Assembly (NCBI RefSeq): GCF_051014685.1
Contig: NW_027478396.1
Span: forward strand, 2,170,001-2,234,000
DNA length: 64,000 nt
Direction of reading: 5' to 3'
From: Ptiloglossa arizonensis
Lineage: Eukaryota > Arthropoda > Insecta > Hymenoptera > Colletidae
In this document: positions 1 through 12,000 of the stretch, one piece after another
Layout of the letters: every line of letters starts with the position of its first letter
How positions within the stretch are numbered: the stretch's first letter is position 1
Program-made: the position numbers and the translations under genes
The notes under the pieces: generated by a model
The model's input: the letters and a program-made list of their open reading frames with translations, nothing else
The model's database searches: none
What the model was told of the DNA's origin: nothing

Positions 1-69
1 GCCATTCTGGTTAAGCGTTTGGAGAAGCAGAATTGCGAAAAATTTTTTGCCTTCTCCACCATTTCTTGG

Positions 70-102
70 CTTCAAACTCCCATATCTCGCGAACGGATTG
101 AC
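70..102 (+). repeat. Conserved block 1 of the satellite (first copy in the window)
   Basis: This is the first instance of the 33-bp block whose consensus is the same in A and B while the rest of the monomer differs by about 16%. It contains the palindrome tcgcga and three CpG dinucleotides close together. On the minus strand, positions 79-93 read TTCGCGAGATATGGG, one base from the CENP-B box core (TTCG, four any, A, two any, CGGG). Later copies vary here: gtccc for ctccc, ctcgcat, gaatgg, gaacag and, in part of B, ccgatatttcgcg. Conservation between diverged families suggests constraint, but recent exchange between the families would give the same picture. Confidence 0.8.
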
Positions 103-1063
103 CTAACCCAAAAATTCCTGTTGCGTCTGAAAGTAGAAACTCGCCCGATATAAACGGTATGTGTATTTTTTCCCTAGGGCATTCTGGTAAAGCGTTTGGG
201 GCAGCAGAAGTGCGCAAAATTTGTTGTCTTCTCAACCATTTCTTGGTTTCAAACTCCCATATCTCGCGAACGGATTGACCTAACCGAAAAATTCCTATTG
301 CATCTGAAAGTAGAAACTGGCCCGATTGCAACGGAATGCGTATTTTTTCTCTAGGCCATTCTGTTTAAGCGTTTGGAGCAGCAGAATTGCGAAAAATTTT
401 TTGCCTTCTCAACCATTTCTTGGCTTCAAACTCCCATATCTCGCGAACGGATTGACCTAACCCAAAAATTCCTGTTGCGTCTGAAAGTAGAAACTCACCG
501 GATATAAACGGTATGTGTATTTTTTCCCTAGCCCATTCTGGTTAAGCGTTTGTAGCAGCAGAATTGCGAAAAATTTGTTGTCTTGTCAACCGTTTCTTAG
601 CTTCAAAGTCCCATATCTCGCGAACGGATTGACCTAACCCAAAAATTCCTAATGTAACTGAAAGTAGAAACTCGCCCGATTACAACGGTATGTGTATTTT
701 TTTCCCTAGGCCATTCTGGTTAAGCGTTTGGAGCAGCAGAATTGCGAAAAATTTGTTTTCTTCTCAACCATTTCTTAGCTTCAAAGTCCCATATCTCGCG
801 AACGGATTGACCTAACTCAAAAATTCCTATTGCATCTGAAAGTAGAAACTCGCCCAATTACAACGGTATGTGTATTTTTTCCCTAGGCCATTCTGGTTAA
901 GCGTTTGGAGCAGCAGAATTGCGAAAAATTTTTTGCCTTCTCAACCATTTCTTGGCTCCAAACTCCCATATCTCGCGAACGGATTGTCCTAACCCAAAAA
1001 TTCCTGTTGCGTCTGAAAGTAGAAACTCGCCCGATTACAGCAGTATGTGTATTTTTCCCCTAG

Positions 1064-1240
1064 GCCATTCTGGTTAAGCGTTTGGAGCAGCAGAATTGCG
1101 AAAAATTTTTTGCCTTCTTAACCATTTCTTGGCTTCAAACTCCCATATCTCGCGAATGGATTGACCTAACCCAAAAATTCCTGTTGCGTCTGAAAGTAGA
1201 AACTCGCCCGATTACAACGGTATGTGTATTTTCTCCCTAG
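1064..1240 (+). repeat. Representative family A monomer
   Basis: This copy is exactly 177 bp and differs from my by-eye A consensus at about three sites: cttcttaacc for cttctcaacc, gaatgg for gaacgg, and ttctccc for tttttccc-type tract. It shows the parts in order: start gccattctgg, gagcagcag, an A/T tract gaaaaattttttg, the conserved block around catatctcgcgaa, cctaaccc, a second A tract, the second conserved block, and a terminal pyrimidine tract ending ctag. Confidence 0.9.
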
Positions 1241-4200
1241 GCCATTCTGGTTAAGCGTTTGGAGCAGCAGAATTGCGAAAAATTTTTTGCCTTCTCAACC
1301 ATTTCTTGGTTTCAAACTCCCATATCTCGCGAACGGATTGACCTAACCCAAAAATTCCTGTTGCATCTGAAAGTAGAAACTCGCCCGATTACAGCGGTAT
1401 GTGTATTTTTTCCCTAGGCCATTCTGGTTAAGCGTTTAGAGCAGCAGAATTGCGAAAAATTTTTTGCCTTCTCAACCATTTCTTGGCTTCAAACTCCCAT
1501 ATCTCGCGAACGGATTGACCTAACCCAAAAATTCCTGTTGTGTCTCAAAGTAGAAACTCACCCGGTATAAACGGTATGTGTATTTTTTCCCTAGCCCATT
1601 CTGGTTAAGCGTTTGGAGCAGCAGAATTGCGAAAAATTTGTTGTCTTCTCAACCATTTCTTGGCTTCAAAGTCCCATATCTCGCGAACGGATTGACCAAA
1701 CCCAATAATTCCTTCTGCGTCTGAAAGTAGAAACTCGCCCGATTACAACGGTATGTGTATTTTCTCCCTAGGGCATTCTGGTTAAGCGTTTGGAGCAGCA
1801 GAAGTGCGAAAAATTTGTTGTCTTGTCAACCATTTCTTAGCTTCAAAGTCCCATATCTCGCGAACGGATTGACCAAACCCAAAAATTCCTATTGCATCTG
1901 AAAGTAGAAACTCGCCCGATTACAACGGTATGTGTATTTTCTCCCTAGGGCATTCTGGTTAAGCGTTTGGAGCAGCAGAAGTGCGAAAAATTTGTTGTCT
2001 TGTCAACCATTTCTTAGCTTCAAACTCCCATATCTCGCGAACGGATTGACCTAACTCAAAAATTCCTATTCCATCTGAAAGTAGAAACTCGCCCAATTAC
2101 AACGGTATGTGTATTTTTTCCCCAGGCCATTCTGGTTAAGCGTTTGGAGCAGCAGAATTGCGAAAAATTTTTTGCCTTCTCAACCATTTCTTGGCTCCAA
2201 ACTCCCATATCTCGCGAACGGATTGTCCTAACCCAAAAATTCCTGTTGCGTCTGAAAGTAGAAACTCGCCCGATTACAGCTGTATGTGTATTTTTCCCCT
2301 AGGCCATTCTGGTTAAGCGTTTGGAGCAGCAGAATTGCGAAAAATTTGTTGTCTTCTCAACCATTTCTTAGCTTCAAAGTCCCATATCTCGCGAACAGAT
2401 TGACCTAACCTAAAAATTCCAATTGCATTTGAAAGTAGAAACTCGCCCGATTACAACAGTACGTGTATTTTTCCCCTAGGCCATTCTGGTTAAGCGATTG
2501 GAGCAGCAGAAGTGCGAAAAATTTGTTGTCATGTCAACCATTTCTTAGCTTCAAACTCCCATATCTCGCGAACGGATTGACCTAACTCAAAAATTCCTAT
2601 TGCATCTGAAAGTAGAAACTCGCCCAATTACAACGGTATGTGTATTTTTTCCCTAGGCCATTCTGGTTAAGCGTTTGGAGCAGCAGAATTGCGAAAAATT
2701 TTTTGCCTTCTCAACCATTTCTTGGCTCCAAACTCCCATATCTCGCGAACGGATTGTCCTAACCCAAAAATTCCTGTTGCGTCTGAAAGTAGAAACTCGA
2801 CCGATTACAGCGGTATGTGTATTTTTCCCCTAGGCCATTCTGGTTAAGCGTTTGGAGCAGCAGAATTGCGAAAAATTTGTTCTCTTCTCAACCATTTCTT
2901 AGCTTCAAACTCCCATATCTCGCGAACAGATTGACCTAACCTAAAAATTCCAATTGCATTTGAAAGTAGAAACTCGCCCGATTACAACAGTACGTGTATT
3001 TTTCCCCTAGGCCATTCTGGTTAAGCGATTGGAGCAGCAGAAGTGCGAAAAATTTGTTGTCATGTCAACCATTTCTTAGCTTCAAACTCCCATATCTCGC
3101 GAACAGATTAACCTAACTCAAAAATTCCTATTGCATCTGAAAGTAGAAACTCGCCCAATTACAACGGTATGTGTATTTTCTCCCTAGGGCATTCTGGTTA
3201 AGCGTTTGGAGCAGCAGAAGTGCGAAAAATTTGTTGTCTTGTCAGCCATTTCTTAGCTTCAAAGTCCCATATCTCGCGAACGGATTGACCAAACCCAAAA
3301 ATTCCTATTGCATCTGAAAGTAGAAACTCGCCCGATTACAACGGTATGTGTATTTTCTCCCTAGGGCATTCTGGTTAAGCGTTTGGAGCAGCAGAATTGC
3401 GAAAAATTTTTTGCCTTCTCAACCATTTCTTGGTTTCAAACTCCCATATCTCGCGAACGGATTGACCTAACCCAAAAATTCCTGTTGCATCTGAAAGTAG
3501 AAACTCGCCCGATTACAGCGGTATGTGTATTTTTTCCCTAGGCCATTCTGGTTAAGCGTTTAGAGCAGCAGAATTGCGAAAAATTTTTTGCCTTCTCAAC
3601 CATTTCTTGGCTTCAAACTCCCATATCTCGCGAACGGATTGACCTAACCCAAAAATTCCTGTTGTGTCTCAAAGTAGAAACTCACCCGGTATAAACGGTA
3701 TGTGTATTTTTTCCCTAGCCCATTCTGGTTAAGCGTTTGGAGCAGCAGAATTGCGAAAAATTTGTTGTCTTCTCAACCATTTCTTGGCTTCAAAGTCCCA
3801 TATCTCGCGAACGGATTGACCAAACCCAATAATTCCTTCTGCGTCTGAAAGTAGAAACTCGCCCGATTACAACGGTATGTGTATTTTCTCCCTAGGGCAT
3901 TCTGGTTAAGCGTTTGGAGCAGCAGAAGTGCGAAAAATTTGTTGTCTTGTCAACCATTTCTTAGCTTCAAAGTCCCATATCTCGCGAACGGATTGACCAA
4001 ACCCAAAAATTCCTATTGCATCTGAAAGTAGAAACTCGCCCGATTACAACGGTATGTGTATTTTCTCCCTAGGGCATTCTGGTTAAGCGTTTGGAGCAGC
4101 AGAAGTGCGAAAAATTTGTTGTCTTGTCAACCATTTCTTAGCTTCAAACTCCCATATCTCGCGAACGGATTGACCTAACTCAAAAATTCCTATTCCATCT

Positions 4201-6018
4201 GAAAGTAGAAACTCGCCCAATTACAACGGTATGTGTATTTTTTCCCCAGGCCATTCTGGTTAAGCGTTTGGAGCAGCAGAATTGCGAAAATTTTTTGCCT
4301 TCTCAACCATTTCTTGGCTCCAAACTCCCATATCTCGCGAACGGATTGTCCTAACCCAAAAATTCCTGTTGCGTCTGAAAGTAGAAACTCGCCCGATTAC
4401 AGCTGTATGTGTATTTTTCCCCTAGGCCATTCTGGTTAAGCGTTTGGAGCAGCAGAATTGCGAAAAATTTGTTGTCTTCTCAACCATTTCTTAGCTTCAA
4501 AGTCCCATATCTCGCGAACAGATTGACCTAACCTAAAAATTCCAATTGCATTTGAAAGTAGAAACTCGCCCGATTACAACAGTACGTGTATTTTTCCCCT
4601 AGGCCATTCTGGTTAAGCGATTGGAGCAGCAGAAGTGCGAAAAATTTGTTGTCATGTCAACCATTTCTTAGCTTCAAACTCCCATATCTCGCGAACGGAT
4701 TGACCTAACTCAAAAATTCCTATTGCATCTGAAAGTAGAAACTCGCCCAATTACAACGGTATGTGTATTTTTTCCCTAGGCCATTCTGGTTAAGCGTTTG
4801 GAGCAGCAGAATTGCGAAAAATTTTTTGCCTTCTCAACCATTTCTTGGCTCCAAACTCCCATATCTCGCGAACGGATTGTCCTAACCCAAAAATTCCTAT
4901 TGCACCTGAAAGTACAAACTCGCCCGATTTTAACGGTATGTGTATTTTCTCCCTAGGGCATTCTGGTTAAGCGTTTGGAGCAGCAGAATTGCGAAAAATT
5001 TGTTCTCTTCTCAACCATTTCTTAGCTTCAAAGTCCCATATCTCGCGAACAGATTGACCTAACCTAAAAATTCCAATTGCATTTGAAAGTAGAAACTCGC
5101 CCGATTACAACAGTACGTGTATTTTTCCCCTAGGCCATTCTGGTTAAGCGATTGGAGCAGCAGAAGTGCGAAAAATTTGTTGTCATGTCAACCATTTCTT
5201 AGCTTCAAACTCCCATATCTCGCGAACAGATTAACCTAACTCAAAAATTCCTATTGCATCTGAAAGTAGAAACTCGCCCAATTACAACGGTATGTGTATT
5301 TTCTCCCTAGGGCATTCTGGTTAAGCGTTTGGAGCAGCAGAAGTGCGAAAAATTTGTTGTCTTGTCAACCATTTCTTAGCTTCAAAGTCCCATATCTCGC
5401 GAACGGATTGACCAAACCCAAAAATTCCTATTGCATCTGAAAGTAGAAACTCGCCCGATTACAACGGTATGTGTATTTTCTCCCTAGGGCATTCTGGTTA
5501 AGCGTTTGGAGCAGCAGAAGTGCGAAAAATTTGTTGTCTTGTCAACCATTTCTTAGCTTCAAACTCCCATATCTCGCGAACGGATTGACCTAACTCAAAA
5601 ATTCCTATTCCATCTGAAAGTAGAAACTCGCCCAATTACAACGGTATGTGTATTTTTTCCCCAGGCCATTCTGGTTAAGCGTTTGGAGCAGCAGAATTGC
5701 GAAAAATTTTTTGCCTTCTCAACCATTTCTTGGCTCCAAACTCCCATATCTCGCGAACGGATTGTCCTAACCCAAAAATTCCTGTTGCGTCTGAAAGTAG
5801 AAACTCGCCCGATTACAGCTGTATGTGTATTTTTCCCCTAGGCCATTCTGGTTAAGCGTTTGGAGCAGCAGAATTGCGAAAAATTTGTTGTCTTCTCAAC
5901 CATTTCTTAGCTTCAAAGTCCCATATCTCGCGAACAGATTGACCTAACCTAAAAATTCCAATTGCATTTGAAAGTAGAAACTCGCCCGATTACAACAGTA
6001 CGTGTATTTTTCCCCTAG
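1241..6018 (+). repeat. A-ii: 12-monomer higher-order repeat (2,124 bp)
   Basis: Unit 1 is 1,241-3,364 and unit 2 is 3,365-5,487. Private variants recur exactly 2,124 bp apart, for example cacccggtataaacgg at 1,558 and 3,682 and attccatctg at about 2,068 and 4,192. Unit 2 is one base shorter because the monomer at 4,250 has gcgaaaatttttt with one A missing. A third pass begins at 5,488 but jumps to the part of the unit equivalent to 4,073, so four monomers are skipped; it continues to 6,018 and then switches to the next HOR inside a gcgattgg monomer. The pattern is that expected from unequal crossover in register. Confidence 0.9.
4897..4957 (+). other. Short patch matching distant A-vi monomer variants
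   Basis: The monomer at 4,780 follows the A-ii pattern until about 4,896, then reads ctattgcacctgaaag, tacaaactc and gattttaacgg. The equivalent positions near 2,775 have ctgttgcgtctg and gaccgattacagcgg. The same three rare variants together occur at about 28,435-28,475 in A-vi. A conversion-like patch of roughly 40-60 bp is the simplest reading; it could also be a crossover remnant. Confidence 0.6.
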
Positions 6019-9000
6019 GCCATTCTGGTTAAGCGATTGGAGCAGCAGAAGTGCGAAAAATTTGTTGTCATGTCTACCATTTCTTAGATTCAAAATCCCA
6101 TATTTCGCGAACGGATTGACCTAACCCAAAAATTCCTATTGTAACTGAAAGTAGAAACTCGTCCGATTACAAAGGTATGGGTATTTTTTCCCTAGGCCAT
6201 TCTGGTTAAGCGTTTGTAGCAGCAGAATTTCGAAAAATTTGTTGTCTTCTCAACCATTTCTTAGCTTCAATGTCCCATATCTCGCGAACGAATTGACCAA
6301 ACCCAAAAATTCCTTCTGCGTCTGAAAGTAGAAACTCGCCAGATTACAACGGTATGTGTATTTTTCCCCTAGGCCATTCTGGTTAAGCGTTTGCAGCAGC
6401 AGAATTGCGAAAAATTTTTTGCCTTCCTAACCATTTCTTGGCTTCAAACTCCCATATCTCGCGAATGGATTGACCTAACCCAAAAATTCCTGTTGCGTCT
6501 GAAAGTAGAAACTCGCCCGATTACAACGGTATGTGTATTTTCTCCCTAGGCCATTCTGGTTAAGCGTTTGGAGCAGCAGAATTGCGAAAAATTTTTTGCC
6601 TTCTCAACCATTTCTTGGTTTCAAACTCCCATATCTCGCGAACGGATGGACCTAACCCAAAAATTCCTGTTGCGTCTGAAAGTAAAAACTCACCCGATAT
6701 AAACGGTATGTGTATTTTTTCCCTAGCCCATTCTTGTTAAGCGTTTGGAGCAGCAGAATTGCGAAAAATTTGTTGTCTTCTCAACCATTTCTTGGCTTCA
6801 AACTCGCATATCTCGCGAACGGATTGACCAAACCCAAAAATTCCTTCTGCGTCTGAAAGTAGATACTCGCCCGATTACAACGGTATGTGTATTTTCTCCC
6901 TAGGGCATTCTGGTTAAGCGTTTGGAGCAGCAGAAGTGCGAAAAATTTGTTGTTTTGTCAACCATTTCTTAGCTTCAAACTCCCATATCTCGCGAACGGA
7001 TTGACCTAACTCAAAAATTCCTATTGCATCTGAAAGTAGAAACTCGCCCAATTACAACGGTATGTGTATTTTTTCCCTAGGCCATTCTGGTTAAGCGTTT
7101 GGAGCAGCAGAATTGCGAAAAATTTTTTGCCTTCTCAACCATTTCTTGGCTCCAAACTCCCATATCTCGCGCACGGATTGTCCTAACCCAAAAATTCCTG
7201 TTGCGTCTGAAAGTAGAAACTCGACCGATTACAGCGGTATGTGTATTTTTCCCCTAGGCCATTCTGGTTAAGCGATTGGAGCAGCAGAAGTGCGAAAAAT
7301 TTATTGTCATGTCAACCATTTCTTAGATTCAAAGTCCCATATTTCGCGAACGGATTGACCTAACCCAAAAATTCCTATTGTAACTGAAAGTAGAAACTCG
7401 TCCGATTACAAAGGTATGGGTATTTTTTCCCTAGGCCATTCTGGTTAAGCGTTTGGAGCAGCAGAATTGCGAAAAATTTGTTGTCTTCTCAACCATTTCT
7501 TGGTTTCAAACTCCCATATCTCGCGAACGGATGGACCTAACCCAAAAATTCCTGTTGCGTCTGAAAGTAAAAACTCACCCGATATAAACGGTATGTGTAT
7601 TTTTTCCCTAGCCCATTCTTGTTAAGCGTTTGGAGCAGCAGAATTGCGAAAAATTTGTTGTCTTCTCAACCATTTCTTGGCTTCAAACTCGCATATCTCG
7701 CGAACGGATTGACCAAACCCAAAAATTCCTTCTGCGTCTGAAAGTAGATACTCGCCCGATTACAACGGTATGTGTATTTTCTCCCTAGGGCATTCTGGTT
7801 AAGCGTTTGGAGCAGCAGAAGTGCGAAAAATTTGTTGTTTTGTCAACCATTTCTTAGCTTCAAACTCCCATATCTCGCGAACGGATTGACCTAACTCAAA
7901 AATTCCTATTGCATCTGAAAGTAGAAACTCGCCCAATTACAACGGTATGTGTATTTTTTCCCTAGGCCATTCTGGTTAAGCGTTTGGAGCAGCAGAATTG
8001 CGAAAAATTTTTTGCCTTCTCAACCATTTCTTGGCTCCAAACTCCCATATCTCGCGCACGGATTGTCCTAACCCAAAAATTCCTGTTGCGTCTGAAAGTA
8101 GAAACTCGACCGATTACAGCGGTATGTGTATTTTTCCCCTAGGCCATTCTGGTTAAGCGATTGGAGCAGCAGAAGTGCGAAAAATTTATTGTCATGTCAA
8201 ACATTTCTTAGATTCAAAGTCCCATATTTCGCGAACGGATTGACCTAACCCAAAAATTCCTATTGTAACTGAAAGTAGAAACTCGTCCGATTACAAAGGT
8301 ATGGGTATTTTTTCCCTAGGCCATTCTGGTTAAGCGTTTGGAGCAGCAGAATTGCGAAAAATTTGTTGTCTTCTCAACCATTTCTTAGCTTCAAACTCCC
8401 ATATCTCGCGAATGGATTGACCTAACCCAAAAATTCCTGTTGCGTCTGAAAGTAGAAACTCGCCCGATTACAACGGTATGTGTATTTTCTCCCTAGGCCA
8501 TTCTGGTTAAGCGTTTGGAGCAGCAGAATTGCGAAAAATTTTTTGCCTTCTCAACCGTTTCTTGGTTTCAAACTCCCATATCTCGCGAACGGATTGACCT
8601 AACCCAAAAATTCCTATTGCATCTGAAAGTAGAAACTCGCCCGATTACAGCGGTATGTGTATTTTTTCCCTAGGCCATTCTGGTTAAGCGTTTAGAGCAG
8701 CAGAATTGCGAAAAATTTTTTGCCTTCTCAACCATTTCTTGGCTTCAAACTCACATATCTCGCGAACGGATTGACCTAACCCAAAAATTCCTCTTGCGTC
8801 TGAAAGTAGAAACTCGCCCGATTACAACGGTATGTGTATTTTCTCCCTAGGCCATTCTGGTTAAGCGTTTGGAGCAGCAGAATTGCGAAAAATTTTTTGC
8901 CTTCTCAACCGTTTCTTGGATTCAAACTCGCATATCTCGCGAACGGATTGTCCTAACCCAAAAATTCCTGTTGCGTCTGAAAGTAGAAACTCGACCGATT

Positions 9001-9027
9001 ACAGCGGTATGTGTATTTTTCCCCTAG
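6019..9027 (+). repeat. A-iii unit 1: 17-monomer higher-order repeat (3,009 bp)
   Basis: Seventeen monomers of 177 bp. Marker monomers with gtaactgaaag followed by aaaggtatggg occur with the marker at 6,171, 7,410 and 8,295, giving 7, 5 and 5 monomer steps before the next unit. The same order (7, 5, 5) is repeated in the following unit. Further shared private variants are gtctaccattt near 6,072, cgaattgacc near 6,288 and gcgcacgg near 7,170. Confidence 0.9.
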
Positions 9028-12000
9028 GCCATTCTGGTTAAGCGATTGGAGCAGCAGAAGTGCGAAAAATTTGTTGTCATGTCTACCATTTCTTAGATTC
9101 AAAATCCATATTTCGCGAACGGATTGACCTAGCCCAAAAATTCCTATTGTAACTGAAAGTAGAAACTCGTCCGATTACAAAGGTATGGGTATTTTTTCCC
9201 TGAGGCCATTCTGGGTTAAGCGTTTGTAGCAGCAGAATTTCGAAAAATTTGTTGTCTTCTCAACCATTCTTAGCTTCAATGTCCCAATATCTCGCGAACG
9301 AATTGACCAAACCCAAAAATTCCTTCTGCGTCTGAAAGTAGAAACTCGCCAGATTACAACGGTATGTGTATTTTTTCCCCGTAGGCCATTCTGGTTAAGC
9401 GTTTTGCAGCAGCAGAATTGCGAAAAATTTTTTGCCTTCCTAACCATTTCTTGGCTTCAAACTCCAATATCTCGCGAATGGATTGACCTTAACCCAAAAA
9501 TTCCTGTTGCGTCTGAAAGTAGAAACTCGCCCGATTACAACGGTATGTGTATTTTCTCCCTAGGCCATTCTGGTTAAGCGTTTGGAGCAGCAGAATTGCG
9601 AAAAATTTTTTGCCTTCTCAACCATTTCTTGGTTTCAAACTCCCATATCTCGCGAACGGATGGACCTAACCCAAAAATTCCTGTTGCGTCTGAAAGTAAA
9701 AACTCACCCGATATAAACGGTATGTGTATTTTTTCCCTAGCCCATTCTTGTTAAGCGTTTGGAGCAGCAGAATTGCGAAAAATTTGTTGTCTCTCAACCA
9801 TTTCTTGGCTTCAAACTCGCATATCTCGCGAACGGATTGACCAAACCCAAAAATTCCTTCTGCGTCTGAAAGTAGATACTCGCCCGATTACAACGGTATG
9901 TGTATTTTCTCCCTAGGGCATTCTGGAGCGTTTGGAGCAGCAGAAGTGCGAAAAATTTGTTGTTTTGTCAACCATTTCTTAGCTTCAAACTCCCATATCT
10001 CGCGAACGGATTGACCTAACTCAAAAATTCCTATTGCATCTGAAAGTAGAAACTCGCCCAATTACAACGGTATGTGTATTTTTTCCCTAGGCCATTCTGG
10101 TTAAGCGTTTGGAGCAGCAGAATTGCGAAAAATTTTTTGCCTTCTCAACCATTTCTTGGCTCCAAACTCCCATATCTCGCGCACGGATTGTCCTAACCCA
10201 AAAATTCCTGTTGCGTCTGAAAGTAGAAACTCGACCGATTACAGCGGTATGTGTATTTTTCCCCTAGGCCATTCTGGTTAAGCGATTGGAGCAGCAGAAG
10301 TGCGAAAAATTTATTGTCATGTCAACCATTTCTTAGATTCAAAGTCCCATATTTCGCGAACGGATTGACCTAACCCAAAAATTCCTATTGTAACTGAAAG
10401 TAGAAACTCGTCCGATTACAAAGGTATGGGTATTTTTTCCCTAGGCCATTCTGGTTAAGCGTTTGGAGCAGCAGAATTGCGAAAAATTTGTTGTCTTCTC
10501 AACCATTTCTTGGTTTCAAACTCCCATATCTCGCGAACGGATGGACCTAACCCAAAAATTCCTGTTGCGTCTGAAAGTAAAAACTCACCCGATATAAACG
10601 GTATGTGTATTTTTTCCCTAGCCCATTCTTGTTAAGCGTTTGGAGCAGCAGAATTGCGAAAAATTTGTTGTCTTCTCAACCATTTCTTGGCTTCAAACTC
10701 GCATATCTCGCGAACGGATTGACCAAACCCAAAAATTCCTTCTGCGTCTGAAAGTAGATACTCGCCCGATTACAACGGTATGTGTATTTTCTCCCTAGGG
10801 CATTCTGGTTAAGCGTTTGGAGCAGCAGAAGTGCGAAAAATTTGTTGTTTTGTCAACCATTTCTTAGCTTCAAACTCCCATATCTCGCGAACGGATTGAC
10901 CTAACTCAAAAATTCCTATTGCATCTGAAAGTAGAAACTCGCCCAATTACAACGGTATGTGTATTTTTTCCCTAGGCCATTCTGGTTAAGCGTTTGGAGC
11001 AGCAGAATTGCGAAAAATTTTTTGCCTTCTCAACCATTTCTTGGCTCCAAACTCCCATATCTCGCGCACGGATTGTCCTAACCCAAAAATTCCTGTTGCG
11101 TCTGAAAGTAGAAACTCGACCGATTACAGCGGTATGTGTATTTTTCCCCTAGGCCATTCTGGTTAACCGATTGGAGCAGCAGAAGTGCGAAAAATTTATT
11201 GTCATGTCAAACATTTCTTAGATTCAAAGTCCCATATTTCGCGAACGGATTGACCTAACCCAAAAATTCCTATTGTAACTGAAAGTAGAAACTCGTCCGA
11301 TTACAAAGGTATGGGTATTTTTTCCCTAGGCCATTCTGGTTAAGCGTTTGGAGCAGCAGAATTGCGAAAAATTTGTTGTCTTCTCAACCATTTCTTAGCT
11401 TCAAACTCCCATATCTCGCGAATGGATTGACCTAACCCAAAAATTCCTGTTGCGTCTGAAAGTAGAAACTCGCCCGATTACAACGGTATGTGTATTTTCT
11501 CCCTAGGCCATTCTGGTTAAGCGTTTGGAGCAGCAGAATTGCGAAAAATTTTTTGCCTTCTCAACCGTTTCTTGGTTTCAAACTCCCATATCTCGCGAAC
11601 GGATTGACCTAACCCAAAAATTCCTATTGCATCTGAAAGTAGAAACTCGCCCGATTACAGCGGTATGTGTATTTTTTCCCTAGGCCATTCTGGTTAAGCG
11701 TTTAGAGCAGCAGAATTGCGAAAAATTTTTTGCCTTCTCAACCATTTCTTGGCTTCAAACTCACATATCTCGCGAACGGATTGACCTAACCCAAAAATTC
11801 CTCTTGCGTCTGAAAGTAGAAACTCGCCCGATTACAACGGTATGTGTATTTTCTCCCTAGGCCATTCTGGTTAAGCGTTTGGAGCAGCAGAATTGCGAAA
11901 AATTTTTTGCCTTCTCAACCGTTTCTTGGATTCAAACTCGCATATCTCGCGAACGGATTGTCCTAACCCAAAAATTCCTGTTGCGTCTGAAAGTAGAAAC

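Larger units (their letters stand above)
1..1240 (+). repeat. A-i: seven family A monomers without clear higher-order period
   Basis: Monomers start at 1, 178, 355, 532, 710, 887 and 1,064. They mix the two A classes (ttttttgcc and gttgtc) without a repeat period visible inside this short stretch. The 532 monomer is 178 bp because its terminal tract has one extra T near 700. The array certainly extends to the left of the window, so this may be the end of a longer HOR. Confidence 0.8.

Noticed and set aside
11..331. A 106-codon open frame on the minus strand
   Set aside because: It is two tandem readings of the satellite monomer and its peptide repeats with the 59-residue period expected from 177 bp.
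9175..9447. A 90-codon open frame on the minus strand
   Set aside because: It depends on the clustered single-base indels of this stretch, which are probably sequence errors, and has no counterpart in the sister unit 3 kb upstream.
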